Shown one piece after another: positions 1-9,487 of a stretch of DNA of 64,000 nt. Origin of the DNA: Campylobacter sp. RM16192 (GTDB lineage Bacteria; Campylobacterota; Campylobacteria; Campylobacterales; Campylobacteraceae); NCBI RefSeq assembly GCF_004803855.2, contig NZ_CP012552.1, positions 992,001-1,056,000 on the forward strand. Direction: 5' to 3'. A model generated the notes under the pieces. It was not told where the DNA came from and made no database searches. It saw only the letters and a list, made by a program, of their open reading frames with translations. The translations under genes were made by a program, and so were the position numbers. How positions within the stretch are numbered: the stretch's first letter is position 1; the number at the start of each line of letters is the position of its first letter.

Positions 1-3000
1 CACCTCTGGAATAAATTTGGATAATAACTACGCAATACCTCAAGAGCCTACGACAGAAGAGATGTTTGTGGATAATCCAGAGGCTAAAACTATGCTTCTA
101 ACCGCCCCTAAAGCAGTTAGTCTAGATAATGGAAAATTAGCCATAAGACTATATTTAAAAAATTGGCTTGATTATGGAAATTTTCATAAATTTGTAAGTA
201 TAGACGGAGTTAAAAATTTTAAAGTTAGCGAGATTGAGTATACGAATTATACAGAGAAAGAAGATATACCGCAAGATCACTATTATTACATTGATGTCAC
301 AAGCGATGAATTTAAACCGAATACAGAATATAAAATAAGATATTTAAAAGGATTTGGAGATAGGTATTCATTACTAAGAGAGAGTGCTGAATTTAAAATC
401 AAATTTGGAAATTTAAAACCGTTTTTAAAATTTAGCGATCCACAAAATGCTCCATATATGTCAAATATCGGCGAGATAGCCATAGAAAGCGTCAATACAA
501 GCACTGCAAAAGTAGTAGTAGAAAAACTAATGGATCAAAACTATAGATACTTCTTAAATTTTTCAAACGAAGACCTATCGCCTTTAGTTAAAGAGGTAAC
601 AAGTAAAAACTATGAGCTTGGCGGGACTTTAAATGAAATTTCAAAACATAAGATCAAGCTTGACTTCGCAGATAGTGGAGATGGAGTATATCTTATAACA
701 ATATATTACGATAAAGAAAAAAGCACATCTAAAGTAGTATATTTAACAGATATAGGCGTAAGCGTCAAACTGGCTAAAGATGAGATCTTTTTATTTGCTA
801 ATAGACTTAGTCAAAATGCTGTGGTAGCAAACGCGGATGTAAAAATTTATTCCAACAAAAACGAAATTTTAGCAAACGGAATAACAAACGATGAGGGCAT
901 ATTTAAATTTAATAAGAAAAATATCGGTGAAGAGGCTTCATCTGCTGTCGTAACCATAGGCAAAGAGCAAGGATTTATAATCTTGACTCAGGGCAAAAAT
1001 TTAAACGAAAATGGCTATTATCCAAAGAAAGCTCCAAATGAACTTTACAGCGCTTATTTACACTTTGCGAGCGATATAATTCGTCCATCAGATACAATAA
1101 AAGGAGAGATAATAATCAAAAACGCTCTATTTAGCGCTCTATCTGAAATGCCTGTAAAACTTAAAATAAAAGATCCTCAAAACAAAACAATACTCAATAA
1201 ATCGGTAAAGACAGATAGGCTTGGAGTGATAAATTTTGACGAGAGTGTAAATTCAGAACTTAGCGGATCGTTTAAATTTGAAGTTATTTTCGCAGACAGA
1301 ATACTAACTTCTCAAAATTTCTCAGTTGAGTCCTTTACCCCTCAACGTATAAAAAATAACATAACTCTAAATAAAGATACCTATACCAAAGATGAACTAA
1401 TAGAAGTTAGCCTACAAAGCAACTATCTATTTGGCGCTCCTGCTGGTGATTTAAAAGGCAACATAGAGCTAAATATGTATCAAAAAGAGTATTTAAATGA
1501 TAAATATAAAAATTATAATTTTAGTAATAGTGAATACTCTAAAATATACTTTGACCAGATATTTAAAGATATAAAGCTTGACAAAGACGGCAAGAGCACA
1601 AAGATAATAAAACCACTTATAGGGCAAAAAAAGGTTGCAAGCGTAATTGGTGCTACCTTGGTCTTTAATATCAATGATGATGGTAAAAATATATCGGCAA
1701 GTAAAAGTCTAACTATCTATCCTTTTGAAACTATGGTGGGAATTAAGGCTGATACCGACTTTACAGAGGTTAATAACAATGTAAATTTTAACTTCATCAA
1801 CATAGATCCTCTAAGTGGCGAAGAAAAACAAGGAATAGAAAAAGTAATAGATATAAAAAGAGGAGTATGGAATTACAACCTAGATAAAGAAGGTGTGATG
1901 AGATGGAATAAAAACTATGAAAGCATATCTAAAGTATCGCAATCTACAAATACATTTTCTTACAGCTTCTCTCAAAGCGGAGATTACAAAGTAGTCGTAA
2001 CGGATACTATAAGCGGACATAGTTCAAGCATAAATATATATGTCAGCGGCTGGGATTACGGCTCACTTGCTCCTACAAAAGAACTGGCAAAAGCTCAAAT
2101 AAAACTAAATCAAAAGAGCTATAAAAAAGGCGATGTGATGAGTGTAGATGTAAGCTCTGTACTCAAAAACGCTATGGCACTCGTTACACTTGAAAGCAAC
2201 GGGGTAAAAAAACATAAAATTTTAAATATCCAAAATAACTCAGCCAATGTAAAATTTGATCTGGATTTTGACTTTGAGGGATTATATGTAAGCGCTCTCA
2301 TCATAAGAGTAGCCGATAGTGATATACTTCCGTTTAGGGCATACGATAAGGTTTATGCCAAAGCAGAACATAAAGAAAGAAATATGGAAGTAAAAGCAAA
2401 GGCTCCAAATGTAGTAAGGTCAAATTCTAAATTTAAGATGGAAGTAAAAGCCGATCCTAATTCTGAAATTACATTATTTGCTGTAGATGAGGGAATTTTG
2501 CAGATAACAAATCAAAAATTTAAAAGCCCTCTTGATTTCTTCAATAAAGCAATAGCGGATTCTGTGCTTGATTTTGATATATTTGACAGCATTACCGGAT
2601 TTAAAAAAGACGGTAAAGTGCTAAGCTTTGGCGGTGATACGGCTAGCTCGCTAATGGAGATGAGAATGGCGAAATTTGCAACTCCAGTCGATAAGAAAAA
2701 CGTAAAAACTTATATCAAAATGCAAACTACAAAAGCTGATGCTAACGGAAATGCAACTTTTGAAGTAGAGGTTCCTGAGGATTTCAATTCAAAAATAAAT
2801 CTAGCAGTTTTAGCAAAGAGCGAAAGTAAGCTTGGTTTTGATATAAGTGAAATTAACGTCAAAGATGACATCATATTAAAACCTACACAAACTGCATACT
2901 TGGTAAAAGGCGATAAGATAAATTACATCCTAAGAGTTATAAATACTACAAACGATACGAAAGAGATAACTCTTAGCTTGGATACAAATTTAAATGCAAA

Positions 3001-4648
3001 ACTTGAAAAAGAGAAGATAACTCTAAAGCCAAACGAGAATTTAAAAACAATCGTTGCCATAGATGCAAACTCTACCGGTAAATCATTCTTAAAATTTAAA
3101 GCAAATGACGGCAAAGAGAGCTACTCATACTCATTAAATTTAGACGTAGTTTACCCATATCCGCTTAGCACATATATGACATCTTTTCAAGCAAGCGAAA
3201 AAAAGACATTAACACTAGACCCTGAATTTAAAGATATCAAAATAGATGCTTCAACTTCTATAAAAAGCTTTCTTGGAGCAAATAGCGATAAGCTTATAAA
3301 CTATCCTTACGGATGCTCAGAGCAACGCTCAAGTAAGCTTTTAGAGCTTAACGCCTTAGTGCTTAACGATGAAAATAGCACAAAATCAAGAATAGATGCG
3401 GCGGATATTAAGAGATTTATAGTAGCCGGCATGAAAGATCTGATAAAAATGCAAAAAACAGATGGAAGCTTCGGATATTGGGGTGAGTTAAGCTATACCA
3501 ATAATTTTGCCTCCATATACGCTATAGATACGCTTCTAGAGCTTGAAAAATCAGGATTTGCTCTTGATAAAAATGTGAAGTCCAAAGCGCTTATCTGGCT
3601 CATAAATTTTGGCTCAAAAGACAATCTTCAAGCCCTATATGCAGCTTATGTATTAAGCACTCAAAATAAGCTTGAAAAATCTGCAGCCAATGCTCTTTAT
3701 GACAATAGGAAATTTTCAACCTCTCTTGAAGCCTATTTAATGGCATCTATCCTTCAAAATGTTGGTCTTAAAAAAGAGAGTGAAAATGCGCTTAAGCAAA
3801 TAGGTGATGTAATTTATAGTAAAGAAAAATCTCTAGCAGATAATTTTGGCTCAAGAAAGAGAAATACTGCATTTGCACTGTTGCTTCACGCTAGACATTT
3901 TGAGAAAAATCCATTTAGCGAAGAGATGGCAAACTATCTAATAAAAAATATAGATAAAATGTATTCTACTCAGGAGCGTGCATTTACTCTAATGGCTTTA
4001 AGAGCCTATATAAAAGATACTTCATCTAGAAATAAATTTAAAATAAGCTACGATGGCAAAGATATTCTTTTTGACGGATTAAATAGTATCGATATATCTC
4101 CTAAAAAGCCTGCAATTACAGTCACTCCTGAATCTGGATCATCTGTATATCTAAGTGTAAGAAGTATGGCATATAAACCGCTTGAGATAAATCACAAATT
4201 TGATAAAAAAGGGCTTGATATCATGAGAAAATTTGTCGGCAAAGACGGCAAAGAGATAGATATCAACAACCTTAAGTTAAACGACGTGATATACTCTAAA
4301 CTCATGATTAAGACAGATGATTACATAAGAAACGGCGTGATAAACGAGCAGGTAAGCCCTTGCTTTGAGATCATAAACGAAAACATAGCTCCAAATTTAA
4401 GGACAAAGGCTACTAAAAATACTCTATATATAGAACATCAAAACATACAAGATGACAGAGTAATTAGCTTTTATTCACTTGATTCCGGATTTGCAAACGA
4501 AAAAGATAAAACGCCATTTACTCTTTACACTCCGCTTCGAGTTGTGATGAGCGGTAAATGCATGCTTCCTGCGGTTATAACCGAAAATATGTATGATGAG
4601 AGCATGAACGATTACGATTTAGCTCAAAAAGAATTTATCGTAAAATAA
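1..4648 (+). CDS. alpha-2-macroglobulin family protein (5' end outside window)
   Basis: Bacterial alpha-2-macroglobulins are large envelope proteins that trap proteases through a thioester. The reading frame is open to the left edge, so the signal peptide or lipobox lies upstream; about 1548 residues are visible, and the family is usually 1500-1900. Numbering from the TTG at 17, an MG2-like segment (IIRPSDTIKGEI) lies near residue 355, the A2M_N_2 signature AVDEGILQIT near 820, an MG7-like segment (ANGNATFEVEVPEDF) near 910, and the thioester motif YGCSEQ near 1098. C-x-E-Q is intact, so a reactive thioester is expected. In many bacteria the partner is penicillin-binding protein 1C; downstream here is valS, so any pbpC would lie to the left. 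A hairpin follows the stop. The family call is firm; the target is unknown. Confidence 0.93.
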   Translation, partial: TSGINLDNNYAIPQEPTTEEMFVDNPEAKTMLLTAPKAVSLDNGKLAIRLYLKNWLDYGNFHKFVSIDGVKNFKVSEIEYTNYTEKEDIPQDHYYYIDVTSDEFKPNTEYKIRYLKGFGDRYSLLRESAEFKIKFGNLKPFLKFSDPQNAPYMSNIGEIAIESVNTSTAKVVVEKLMDQNYRYFLNFSNEDLSPLVKEVTSKNYELGGTLNEISKHKIKLDFADSGDGVYLITIYYDKEKSTSKVVYLTDIGVSVKLAKDEIFLFANRLSQNAVVANADVKIYSNKNEILANGITNDEGIFKFNKKNIGEEASSAVVTIGKEQGFIILTQGKNLNENGYYPKKAPNELYSAYLHFASDIIRPSDTIKGEIIIKNALFSALSEMPVKLKIKDPQNKTILNKSVKTDRLGVINFDESVNSELSGSFKFEVIFADRILTSQNFSVESFTPQRIKNNITLNKDTYTKDELIEVSLQSNYLFGAPAGDLKGNIELNMYQKEYLNDKYKNYNFSNSEYSKIYFDQIFKDIKLDKDGKSTKIIKPLIGQKKVASVIGATLVFNINDDGKNISASKSLTIYPFETMVGIKADTDFTEVNNNVNFNFINIDPLSGEEKQGIEKVIDIKRGVWNYNLDKEGVMRWNKNYESISKVSQSTNTFSYSFSQSGDYKVVVTDTISGHSSSINIYVSGWDYGSLAPTKELAKAQIKLNQKSYKKGDVMSVDVSSVLKNAMALVTLESNGVKKHKILNIQNNSANVKFDLDFDFEGLYVSALIIRVADSDILPFRAYDKVYAKAEHKERNMEVKAKAPNVVRSNSKFKMEVKADPNSEITLFAVDEGILQITNQKFKSPLDFFNKAIADSVLDFDIFDSITGFKKDGKVLSFGGDTASSLMEMRMAKFATPVDKKNVKTYIKMQTTKADANGNATFEVEVPEDFNSKINLAVLAKSESKLGFDISEINVKDDIILKPTQTAYLVKGDKINYILRVINTTNDTKEITLSLDTNLNAKLEKEKITLKPNENLKTIVAIDANSTGKSFLKFKANDGKESYSYSLNLDVVYPYPLSTYMTSFQASEKKTLTLDPEFKDIKIDASTSIKSFLGANSDKLINYPYGCSEQRSSKLLELNALVLNDENSTKSRIDAADIKRFIVAGMKDLIKMQKTDGSFGYWGELSYTNNFASIYAIDTLLELEKSGFALDKNVKSKALIWLINFGSKDNLQALYAAYVLSTQNKLEKSAANALYDNRKFSTSLEAYLMASILQNVGLKKESENALKQIGDVIYSKEKSLADNFGSRKRNTAFALLLHARHFEKNPFSEEMANYLIKNIDKMYSTQERAFTLMALRAYIKDTSSRNKFKISYDGKDILFDGLNSIDISPKKPAITVTPESGSSVYLSVRSMAYKPLEINHKFDKKGLDIMRKFVGKDGKEIDINNLKLNDVIYSKLMIKTDDYIRNGVINEQVSPCFEIINENIAPNLRTKATKNTLYIEHQNIQDDRVISFYSLDSGFANEKDKTPFTLYTPLRVVMSGKCMLPAVITENMYDESMNDYDLAQKEFIVK

Positions 4649-4653
4649 ACCAA

Positions 4654-4688
4654 AAAGAGGTGGCTTTACCAGCTAGAGCCTCCTCTTT
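4654..4688 (+). terminator. hairpin after the alpha-2-macroglobulin gene
   Basis: Arms AAAGAGG-T-GGCT (4654-4665) and AGCC-T-CCTCTTT (4677-4688) pair over 11 bp with one T-T mismatch and an 11-nt loop, five bases after the stop codon. There is no long T run, so termination may be weak or factor-assisted. Confidence 0.45.
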
Positions 4689-4786
4689 CAACCTTAAATT
4701 TAAATCTACTCTTATAAATTTAATCGCCCTATTAGTAAAATTCTGATAAAATCGAGCATTTTTGATCAAACCTAAAAGGATTTGAA

Positions 4787-7402
4787 GTGAGTTTTTACAA
4801 CGCAAAAGAGGTTGAAGAAAAATTTTATAAAATTTGGGAAGAGCGCGGATATTTCGAGATTGATGCAAACAAAGATATCCAAAAAGAAGGTCGCAAATTT
4901 TGCATTATGATGCCTCCTCCAAATGTAACCGGTTCGCTTCACATAGGACACTCTCTTACCTTTACGCTTCAAGACATAATGACAAGATATAAAAGAATGG
5001 ACGGCTACAAGACGCTTTGGCAGCCGGGACTTGATCACGCAGGTATAGCTACTCAAAACGTCGTTGAAAAGCAGCTTTTAGCTCAAGGAATAACAAAAGA
5101 GAGCATAGGACGCGAAGAGTTTGTAAATCGCGTATGGCAATGGAAGGAAAAAAGCGGTGGCATGATAGTTCATCAGATGCGCCGTCTTGGGATCACGCCT
5201 GCTTGGAGTCGCCAAAGATTTACCATGGATGAGGGGCTTAAAAAAGCTGTCAAAAAGGCCTTTGTAAAGCTTTATGAAAACGGCACGATAGTTCGCGGAA
5301 ACTACATGATAAACTGGTGCACGCACGACGGAGCGCTTAGCGATATCGAAGTCGAGCACAAAGACAACAAAGGCAAGCTTTATCATATCAGATACTTTTT
5401 AAAAGACAGCAAAGACTACATCGTAGTAGCCACGACTCGTCCGGAAACCTACTTCGGCGATACAGCCGTAATGGTAAATCCAAACGACGAAAGATATAAA
5501 CATTTGATAGGTAAAAAAGTAATCTTGCCTATCATCAACCGAGAGATAGAGATCATAGCCGACGAGCACGTGGATATGGAGTTTGGAACAGGACTTGTTA
5601 AAGTTACTCCGGCTCACGATATGAACGACTATGAAGTTGGCAAACGCCATAACTTGGAGTTTATCACCTGCTTTGATGAGGCTGGAATCCTAAACGATCA
5701 GTGCGATAAATTTAAAGGCCTTGAAAGACTTGAAGCAAGAGATATCATCGTGGCGGAGCTTAAAAAGATCGGTAATATCGAAAAGATTGAAGACTACGAA
5801 AATCAAGTAGGCTACTGCTACCGCTGCAAAAATGTCGTAGAGCCTTACATCTCAAAACAGTGGTTCGTAAAGCGCGAGATCGCCGATCAAGCCATAGCCG
5901 ACGTAAGCGCAGGGCTTGCTAAATTTTACCCTGCACACTGGGTAAACAGCTTTAACGCTTGGATGAGAGAGCTAAGAGACTGGTGCATATCTCGCCAGCT
6001 TTGGTGGGGACATCAAATTCCTGTTTTTTACTGCGACGAGTGCGGTCATGAGTGGGCCGATGAGGGCGAACCTACCGAATGTAAAAAATGCAAAAGCAAA
6101 AACATACATCAAGATAAAGATGTACTTGATACGTGGTTTAGCTCAGGGCTTTGGTCGTTTAGCACACTTGGCTGGGGAAATGGAGACGAGCTTAAAAACG
6201 AAAAATGGTTTGAAGAGGATTTAAAAGAATTTTATCCAAACAACCTACTGATAACAGGCTTTGATATACTATTTTTCTGGGTTGCAAGGATGATGTTTCA
6301 AGGACAAAACGCGCTTGGCAAGCTTCCGTTTAGCGATATCTATCTGCACGCTTTAGTTAAGGACGAGCAAGGCAGAAAGATGAGTAAAAGCCTTGGAAAC
6401 GTCATCGATCCGCTTGATAGTATCGAGGAGTATAGCGCCGATATCTTGCGTTTTACTCTGGCACTGCTTGCTGTTCAAGGACGCGACATAAAGCTTAGCG
6501 AAGATAAGATGAAGCTGGTAAGAAATTTTACCAACAAGCTTTATAACGCCAGCAAATATTTGCTACTAAACGAGAGTAAATTTGAAGATCTTGATAAGAT
6601 AGAGCTTAAAACTAAGCTTGGAATTTATATAAACAGTCGCTTTAACGAGTGCGTTAAGCAGGTGCGTGAAAATATAGATATCTACCGCTTTAACGACGCT
6701 GCGAATGCACTTTACAAATTCCTCTGGGATGAGTTTTGCGACTGGGGAATTGAGCTTAGCAAAGCCGATAAAAGTAGCGTAAAAGAGCTTGGAAGCATAT
6801 TTAAAGAGGCGATGAGGCTGCTAAGTCCATTTATGCCGTTTATCAGCGAATATCTATATCACGAGCTAAGCAGCACAAATTTGGAAACCTCAGGCTCTAT
6901 AATGATCTCGCGATATCCTGAGATAAAAGAGCAAAATTTAAAGATCGAAGGCATTTTTTCTCTAGTAATCGAAGCAATAGTTGCCATAAGACGCGCAAAA
7001 GCGACTATTGATCTTGGAAATTCTAAAATTTCAAAGGCTTACGTAAAGCTAAATAGAAGCGAAAATTTAAACGAAGCAAAAGAGTATATCGCCCTACTTT
7101 CTAAATGCGAACAGATCGAATTTGTAAACAACAAGATAGATGACGCAATATGTGACGTAAGCGAAAATTTAGAGGTATTTATCTCGCTTGAAGGCGTTGA
7201 TATGTCGGCGATGATAAGTAGACTCAACGCGCAGAAAAACAAGCTTGAAAAAGAGATAATGAAGCTTTCAAACATGCTTAATAACGAAAAATTTGTGGCA
7301 AACGCCCCTACCGATGTCATAGAGACAAACAAAGCAGGCCTTGCAAGCGCAAAAGACCAGTTTGAAAAGGTAGAAGCTGAGCTTAAAAAATTCAGCAAAT
7401 AA
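4787..7402 (+). CDS. valS: valine--tRNA ligase
   Basis: Class I aminoacyl-tRNA synthetase that charges tRNA-Val. The HIGH signature (LHIGHS) is at residues 51-56 and KMSKS (GRKMSKSLGN) near 531. A CYRC pair and CDEC/CKKC cysteine pairs look like zinc knuckles, and the last 65 residues form the family's C-terminal coiled coil (LNAQKNKLEKEIMKL). At 871 residues it has normal length. The start is GTG with AAAAGGA at 4774-4780, six bases upstream; no in-frame ATG fits better. It is followed 18 bases later by a small membrane peptide and then metNI, the same neighbourhood I recall in C. jejuni. Confidence 0.98.
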   Translation: MSFYNAKEVEEKFYKIWEERGYFEIDANKDIQKEGRKFCIMMPPPNVTGSLHIGHSLTFTLQDIMTRYKRMDGYKTLWQPGLDHAGIATQNVVEKQLLAQGITKESIGREEFVNRVWQWKEKSGGMIVHQMRRLGITPAWSRQRFTMDEGLKKAVKKAFVKLYENGTIVRGNYMINWCTHDGALSDIEVEHKDNKGKLYHIRYFLKDSKDYIVVATTRPETYFGDTAVMVNPNDERYKHLIGKKVILPIINREIEIIADEHVDMEFGTGLVKVTPAHDMNDYEVGKRHNLEFITCFDEAGILNDQCDKFKGLERLEARDIIVAELKKIGNIEKIEDYENQVGYCYRCKNVVEPYISKQWFVKREIADQAIADVSAGLAKFYPAHWVNSFNAWMRELRDWCISRQLWWGHQIPVFYCDECGHEWADEGEPTECKKCKSKNIHQDKDVLDTWFSSGLWSFSTLGWGNGDELKNEKWFEEDLKEFYPNNLLITGFDILFFWVARMMFQGQNALGKLPFSDIYLHALVKDEQGRKMSKSLGNVIDPLDSIEEYSADILRFTLALLAVQGRDIKLSEDKMKLVRNFTNKLYNASKYLLLNESKFEDLDKIELKTKLGIYINSRFNECVKQVRENIDIYRFNDAANALYKFLWDEFCDWGIELSKADKSSVKELGSIFKEAMRLLSPFMPFISEYLYHELSSTNLETSGSIMISRYPEIKEQNLKIEGIFSLVIEAIVAIRRAKATIDLGNSKISKAYVKLNRSENLNEAKEYIALLSKCEQIEFVNNKIDDAICDVSENLEVFISLEGVDMSAMISRLNAQKNKLEKEIMKLSNMLNNEKFVANAPTDVIETNKAGLASAKDQFEKVEAELKKFSK

Positions 7403-7420
7403 ATTTAAATAAGGATAATA

Positions 7421-7567
7421 ATGAAAAGTCTAGGATTTGGTGGTTTTACACTTGGTACTGTTGTTGCGGTCGCTCTATCTTGGGGCGCAAACAAAAGCAT
7501 TTTATGGGCAATCATACATGGATTTCTTAGCTGGTTTTATGTAATTTATTATTTTTTATTTAAATAA
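7421..7567 (+). CDS. small membrane protein, 48 residues, unknown function
   Basis: An ATG at 7421 preceded by AAGGA (7411-7415, spacing 5) opens a 48-codon frame ending in TAA at 7567. The product is hydrophobic: a Gly-rich first segment ([16 protein letters not shown], residues 4-19) and a second, aromatic one ([21 protein letters not shown], about residues 27-47), so one or two membrane spans are likely. It sits 18 nt after valS and 17 nt before metN on the same strand and is probably co-transcribed. I do not recognise a family with certainty. The ribosome binding site, hydrophobic profile and tight packing argue that it is real. Confidence 0.65.
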   Translation: MKSLGFGGFTLGTVVAVALSWGANKSILWAIIHGFLSWFYVIYYFLFK

Positions 7568-7584
7568 CAGGACATATAAACTTA

Positions 7585-8541
7585 ATGATAGAAATTTCAA
7601 ATTTGATTAAATACTATGGTGATACAAAAGTCATAGATGATGTGAGTTTTACAGTAAATGAGAGCGAAATTTTCGCACTTGTCGGACATAGCGGCGCAGG
7701 CAAATCCACCCTGCTTCGCTGCATAAACGGACTTGAGAGCTATCAAAGTGGCTCTGTAAAAGTATATGGCAAAGAGATAAAAGATATCAGCGCAAACGAA
7801 CTTAGACATTTTAGAAAAGATGTCGGCATGATATTTCAGCACTTTGCGCTAATGGCTAGAAAAAACGTATTTGAAAACGTCGCAACGCCGCTTGAATTTT
7901 GGAAATATCCAAAAAGCGAAATTCAAAAAAGAGTAAGTGAGTTGCTTGATCTTGTAGGATTAAGCAATAAATCAAAAAGCTATCCAGGCGAGCTAAGTGG
8001 CGGTCAAAAGCAGCGTGTAGCCATAGCTAGAGCGCTAGCCTTAAATCCTAAAATTTTACTAAGCGATGAGGCGACATCGGCTCTTGATCCAAACACTACA
8101 AATTCTATCTTAGAGCTCTTAAAAAAGATCAATCGCGAGCTAAAAATAAGCATAGTTATCGTTACTCACGAAATGGAAGTCGTAAAATCAACCTCACATA
8201 GAGCGATCCTGCTAGAACACGGCAAAATCATAGGCTCAGGTAGGATCGAGGATCTATTTTTAAAACCGGATGAGAAGATGAAAGAGTTTTTAGGTGAAGT
8301 TGAAATCTTGCCTCAAAGCGGAGTAAACATCCGTCTGTTTTTCCCAAAAGAAGTAGCGCAAAAAAGCATTATCACTCATATGGCTAGAACTCTAAATGTA
8401 GATTTTAACATCGTTTGGGGAAAGCTTGAAAAGCTAAACGAAAACGTCCTTGGCTCACTCGTGATAAACGTAGAAAAAGAAGATGAGGCAAAAGTGATAG
8501 AGTACGTCAAACAAAGTGGCGTCTTGTGGGAGGTAGCGTGA
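7585..8541 (+). CDS. metN: methionine ABC transporter, ATP-binding protein MetN
   Basis: ATPase of the D/L-methionine importer MetNIQ; it drives the MetI permease on the cytoplasmic face. Walker [10 protein letters not shown] lies near residues 34-42, the signature LSGGQKQR near 139, and Walker B ([13 protein letters not shown]) follows. The C-terminal ~80 residues (from about 240) form the NIL/ACT-like domain by which MetN is inhibited by intracellular methionine. Length 318 is close to the family norm. The stop codon overlaps the metI start (TGATG), so the two are translationally coupled. Other MetN-type uptake ATPases exist, but the NIL domain plus MetI and MetQ neighbours make methionine the best substrate. 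Confidence 0.93.
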   Translation: MIEISNLIKYYGDTKVIDDVSFTVNESEIFALVGHSGAGKSTLLRCINGLESYQSGSVKVYGKEIKDISANELRHFRKDVGMIFQHFALMARKNVFENVATPLEFWKYPKSEIQKRVSELLDLVGLSNKSKSYPGELSGGQKQRVAIARALALNPKILLSDEATSALDPNTTNSILELLKKINRELKISIVIVTHEMEVVKSTSHRAILLEHGKIIGSGRIEDLFLKPDEKMKEFLGEVEILPQSGVNIRLFFPKEVAQKSIITHMARTLNVDFNIVWGKLEKLNENVLGSLVINVEKEDEAKVIEYVKQSGVLWEVA

Positions 8542-9215
8542 TGCTTAGGATAGATTTTTCTAAATTTCCTGATGTCTTTGAGCGAATTTTACTTCCTGCG
8601 ATAAACGAGACGCTTTATATGAGCTTGGTTTCCACGCTGCTTGCATTTGCACTTGGACTTATCCCCGCGGTGCTTTTAGTGCTTAGCGATAAAGATGGAC
8701 TTAAGCCGAACAAAAAGCTATATTTCGTGCTTGACATACTTGTAAATACGCTTAGAAGCTTTCCGTTTATAATACTAATAATAGTTCTTTTTCCGCTAAC
8801 CAAAATGATAGTCGGAACAAGTATAGGCACTACGGCTGCGATAGTTCCATTAACCATAGGTGCTGCTCCTTTTATCGCTAGGCTCATCGAAAGCGCGTTA
8901 AAAGAGGTTGATAAAGGCATAATCGAAGCCGCAAAAAGCTTTGGAGCCTCAAATTCGCAGATTATATTTAAGATAATGTTCGTTGAGGCACTTCCCGGCA
9001 TAATATCAGCCATAACTCTTACCTTGATAGTTATCGTTGGATTCTCAGCGATGGCTGGAGCGGTCGGCGGAGGCGGTCTTGGAGCAGTAGCGATAAACTA
9101 CGGATATCAGCGCTTTAGACCTGACATCATGCTTTATACGGTGGTTATCCTAATCATAATGGTTCAAATTTTTCAATCAATAGGAAATTTACTCTACAAA
9201 GTAACAAAAAAGTAG
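8541..9215 (+). CDS. metI: methionine ABC transporter permease MetI
   Basis: Integral-membrane subunit of the methionine importer, about five membrane spans. The ABC permease EAA loop is visible at about residues 125-150 (EAAKSFGASNSQIIFKIM). I chose the ATG at 8541, which overlaps the metN stop (TGATG) and has GGGAGG at 8528-8533 upstream. An in-frame GTG at 8538 or a TTG at 8526 would add 1-5 residues. The 3' end of the gene forms the left arm of a terminator hairpin, so the metNI message probably ends here rather than running into metQ. Confidence 0.93.
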   Translation: MLRIDFSKFPDVFERILLPAINETLYMSLVSTLLAFALGLIPAVLLVLSDKDGLKPNKKLYFVLDILVNTLRSFPFIILIIVLFPLTKMIVGTSIGTTAAIVPLTIGAAPFIARLIESALKEVDKGIIEAAKSFGASNSQIIFKIMFVEALPGIISAITLTLIVIVGFSAMAGAVGGGGLGAVAINYGYQRFRPDIMLYTVVILIIMVQIFQSIGNLLYKVTKK

Positions 9216-9242
9216 CATTTTTTGTTACTTTTATTTTTTTTT
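9201..9242 (+). terminator. rho-independent terminator overlapping the end of metI
   Basis: A perfect 11-bp stem, GTAACAAAAAA (9201-9211) with TTTTTTGTTAC (9218-9228), has a 6-nt loop that contains the metI stop codon. It is followed by a T-rich tract to 9242. This separates metNI from the metQ leader. Confidence 0.75.
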
Positions 9243-9298
9243 AAATATTTTTTATCTAAAATCTCAAAATTATTTTAATTTGAAAGAAAGGATAGAAG

Positions 9299-9358
9299 AT
9301 GAAATCAGATATGTGCGAAATGTGTCGTTGTGTAAAATTTAAGTCGTCGAAAGACTAA
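9299..9358 (+). CDS. putative 19-residue Met/Cys-rich leader peptide upstream of metQ
   Basis: An ATG at 9299 with AAAGGA at 9287-9292 (6-nt spacing) opens a 19-codon frame ending in TAA at 9356-9358. The peptide has three Met and three Cys within its first 11 residues (M1, M5, C6, M8, C9, C11), a C-x2-C-x-C cluster, then a Lys/Ser-rich tail. It ends two bases before the first of several competing RNA helices that lead to metQ. Codons for two sulfur amino acids in front of a methionine-uptake gene suggest an attenuation-type sensor. A possible -10 (TAAAAT, 9257-9262) lies upstream. Translation is inferred from the ribosome binding site only. Confidence 0.5.
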   Translation: MKSDMCEMCRCVKFKSSKD

Positions 9359-9360
9359 CG

Positions 9361-9481
9361 CTAAGCACAAATTTCTTTTTAAGTGCTTAGTTCTGGCTAA
9401 ACATTTAAAAAGAAATTTAATAAGCTTCCCGCCTATACTATCCTTTTAAATGAATTAGCTGTATTTATAAATTTAAAGGAT
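9361..9481 (+). promoter_or_regulatory. metQ leader RNA with mutually exclusive helices
   Basis: Helix 1: CTAAGCAC (9361-9368) pairs with GTGCTTAG (9383-9390), 8 bp, enclosing a 14-nt loop. Helix 2: that entire loop (9369-9382) is perfectly complementary to 9405-9418, 14 bp, so helices 1 and 2 cannot both form fully. Helix 3: ATCCTTTTAAAT (9440-9451) pairs with ATTTAAAGGAT (9471-9481), one bulge, burying the metQ ribosome binding site. The order leader ORF, switch, sequestered binding site is what a translation-coupled regulator looks like. No known riboswitch class was recognised. Confidence 0.6.
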
Positions 9482-9487
9482 AAAAAA

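Noticed and set aside
9361-9420. Helix 1 or 2 of the metQ leader as an ordinary terminator
   Set aside because: Neither helix is followed by a T tract, so intrinsic termination is unlikely; control at the level of translation initiation fits better.
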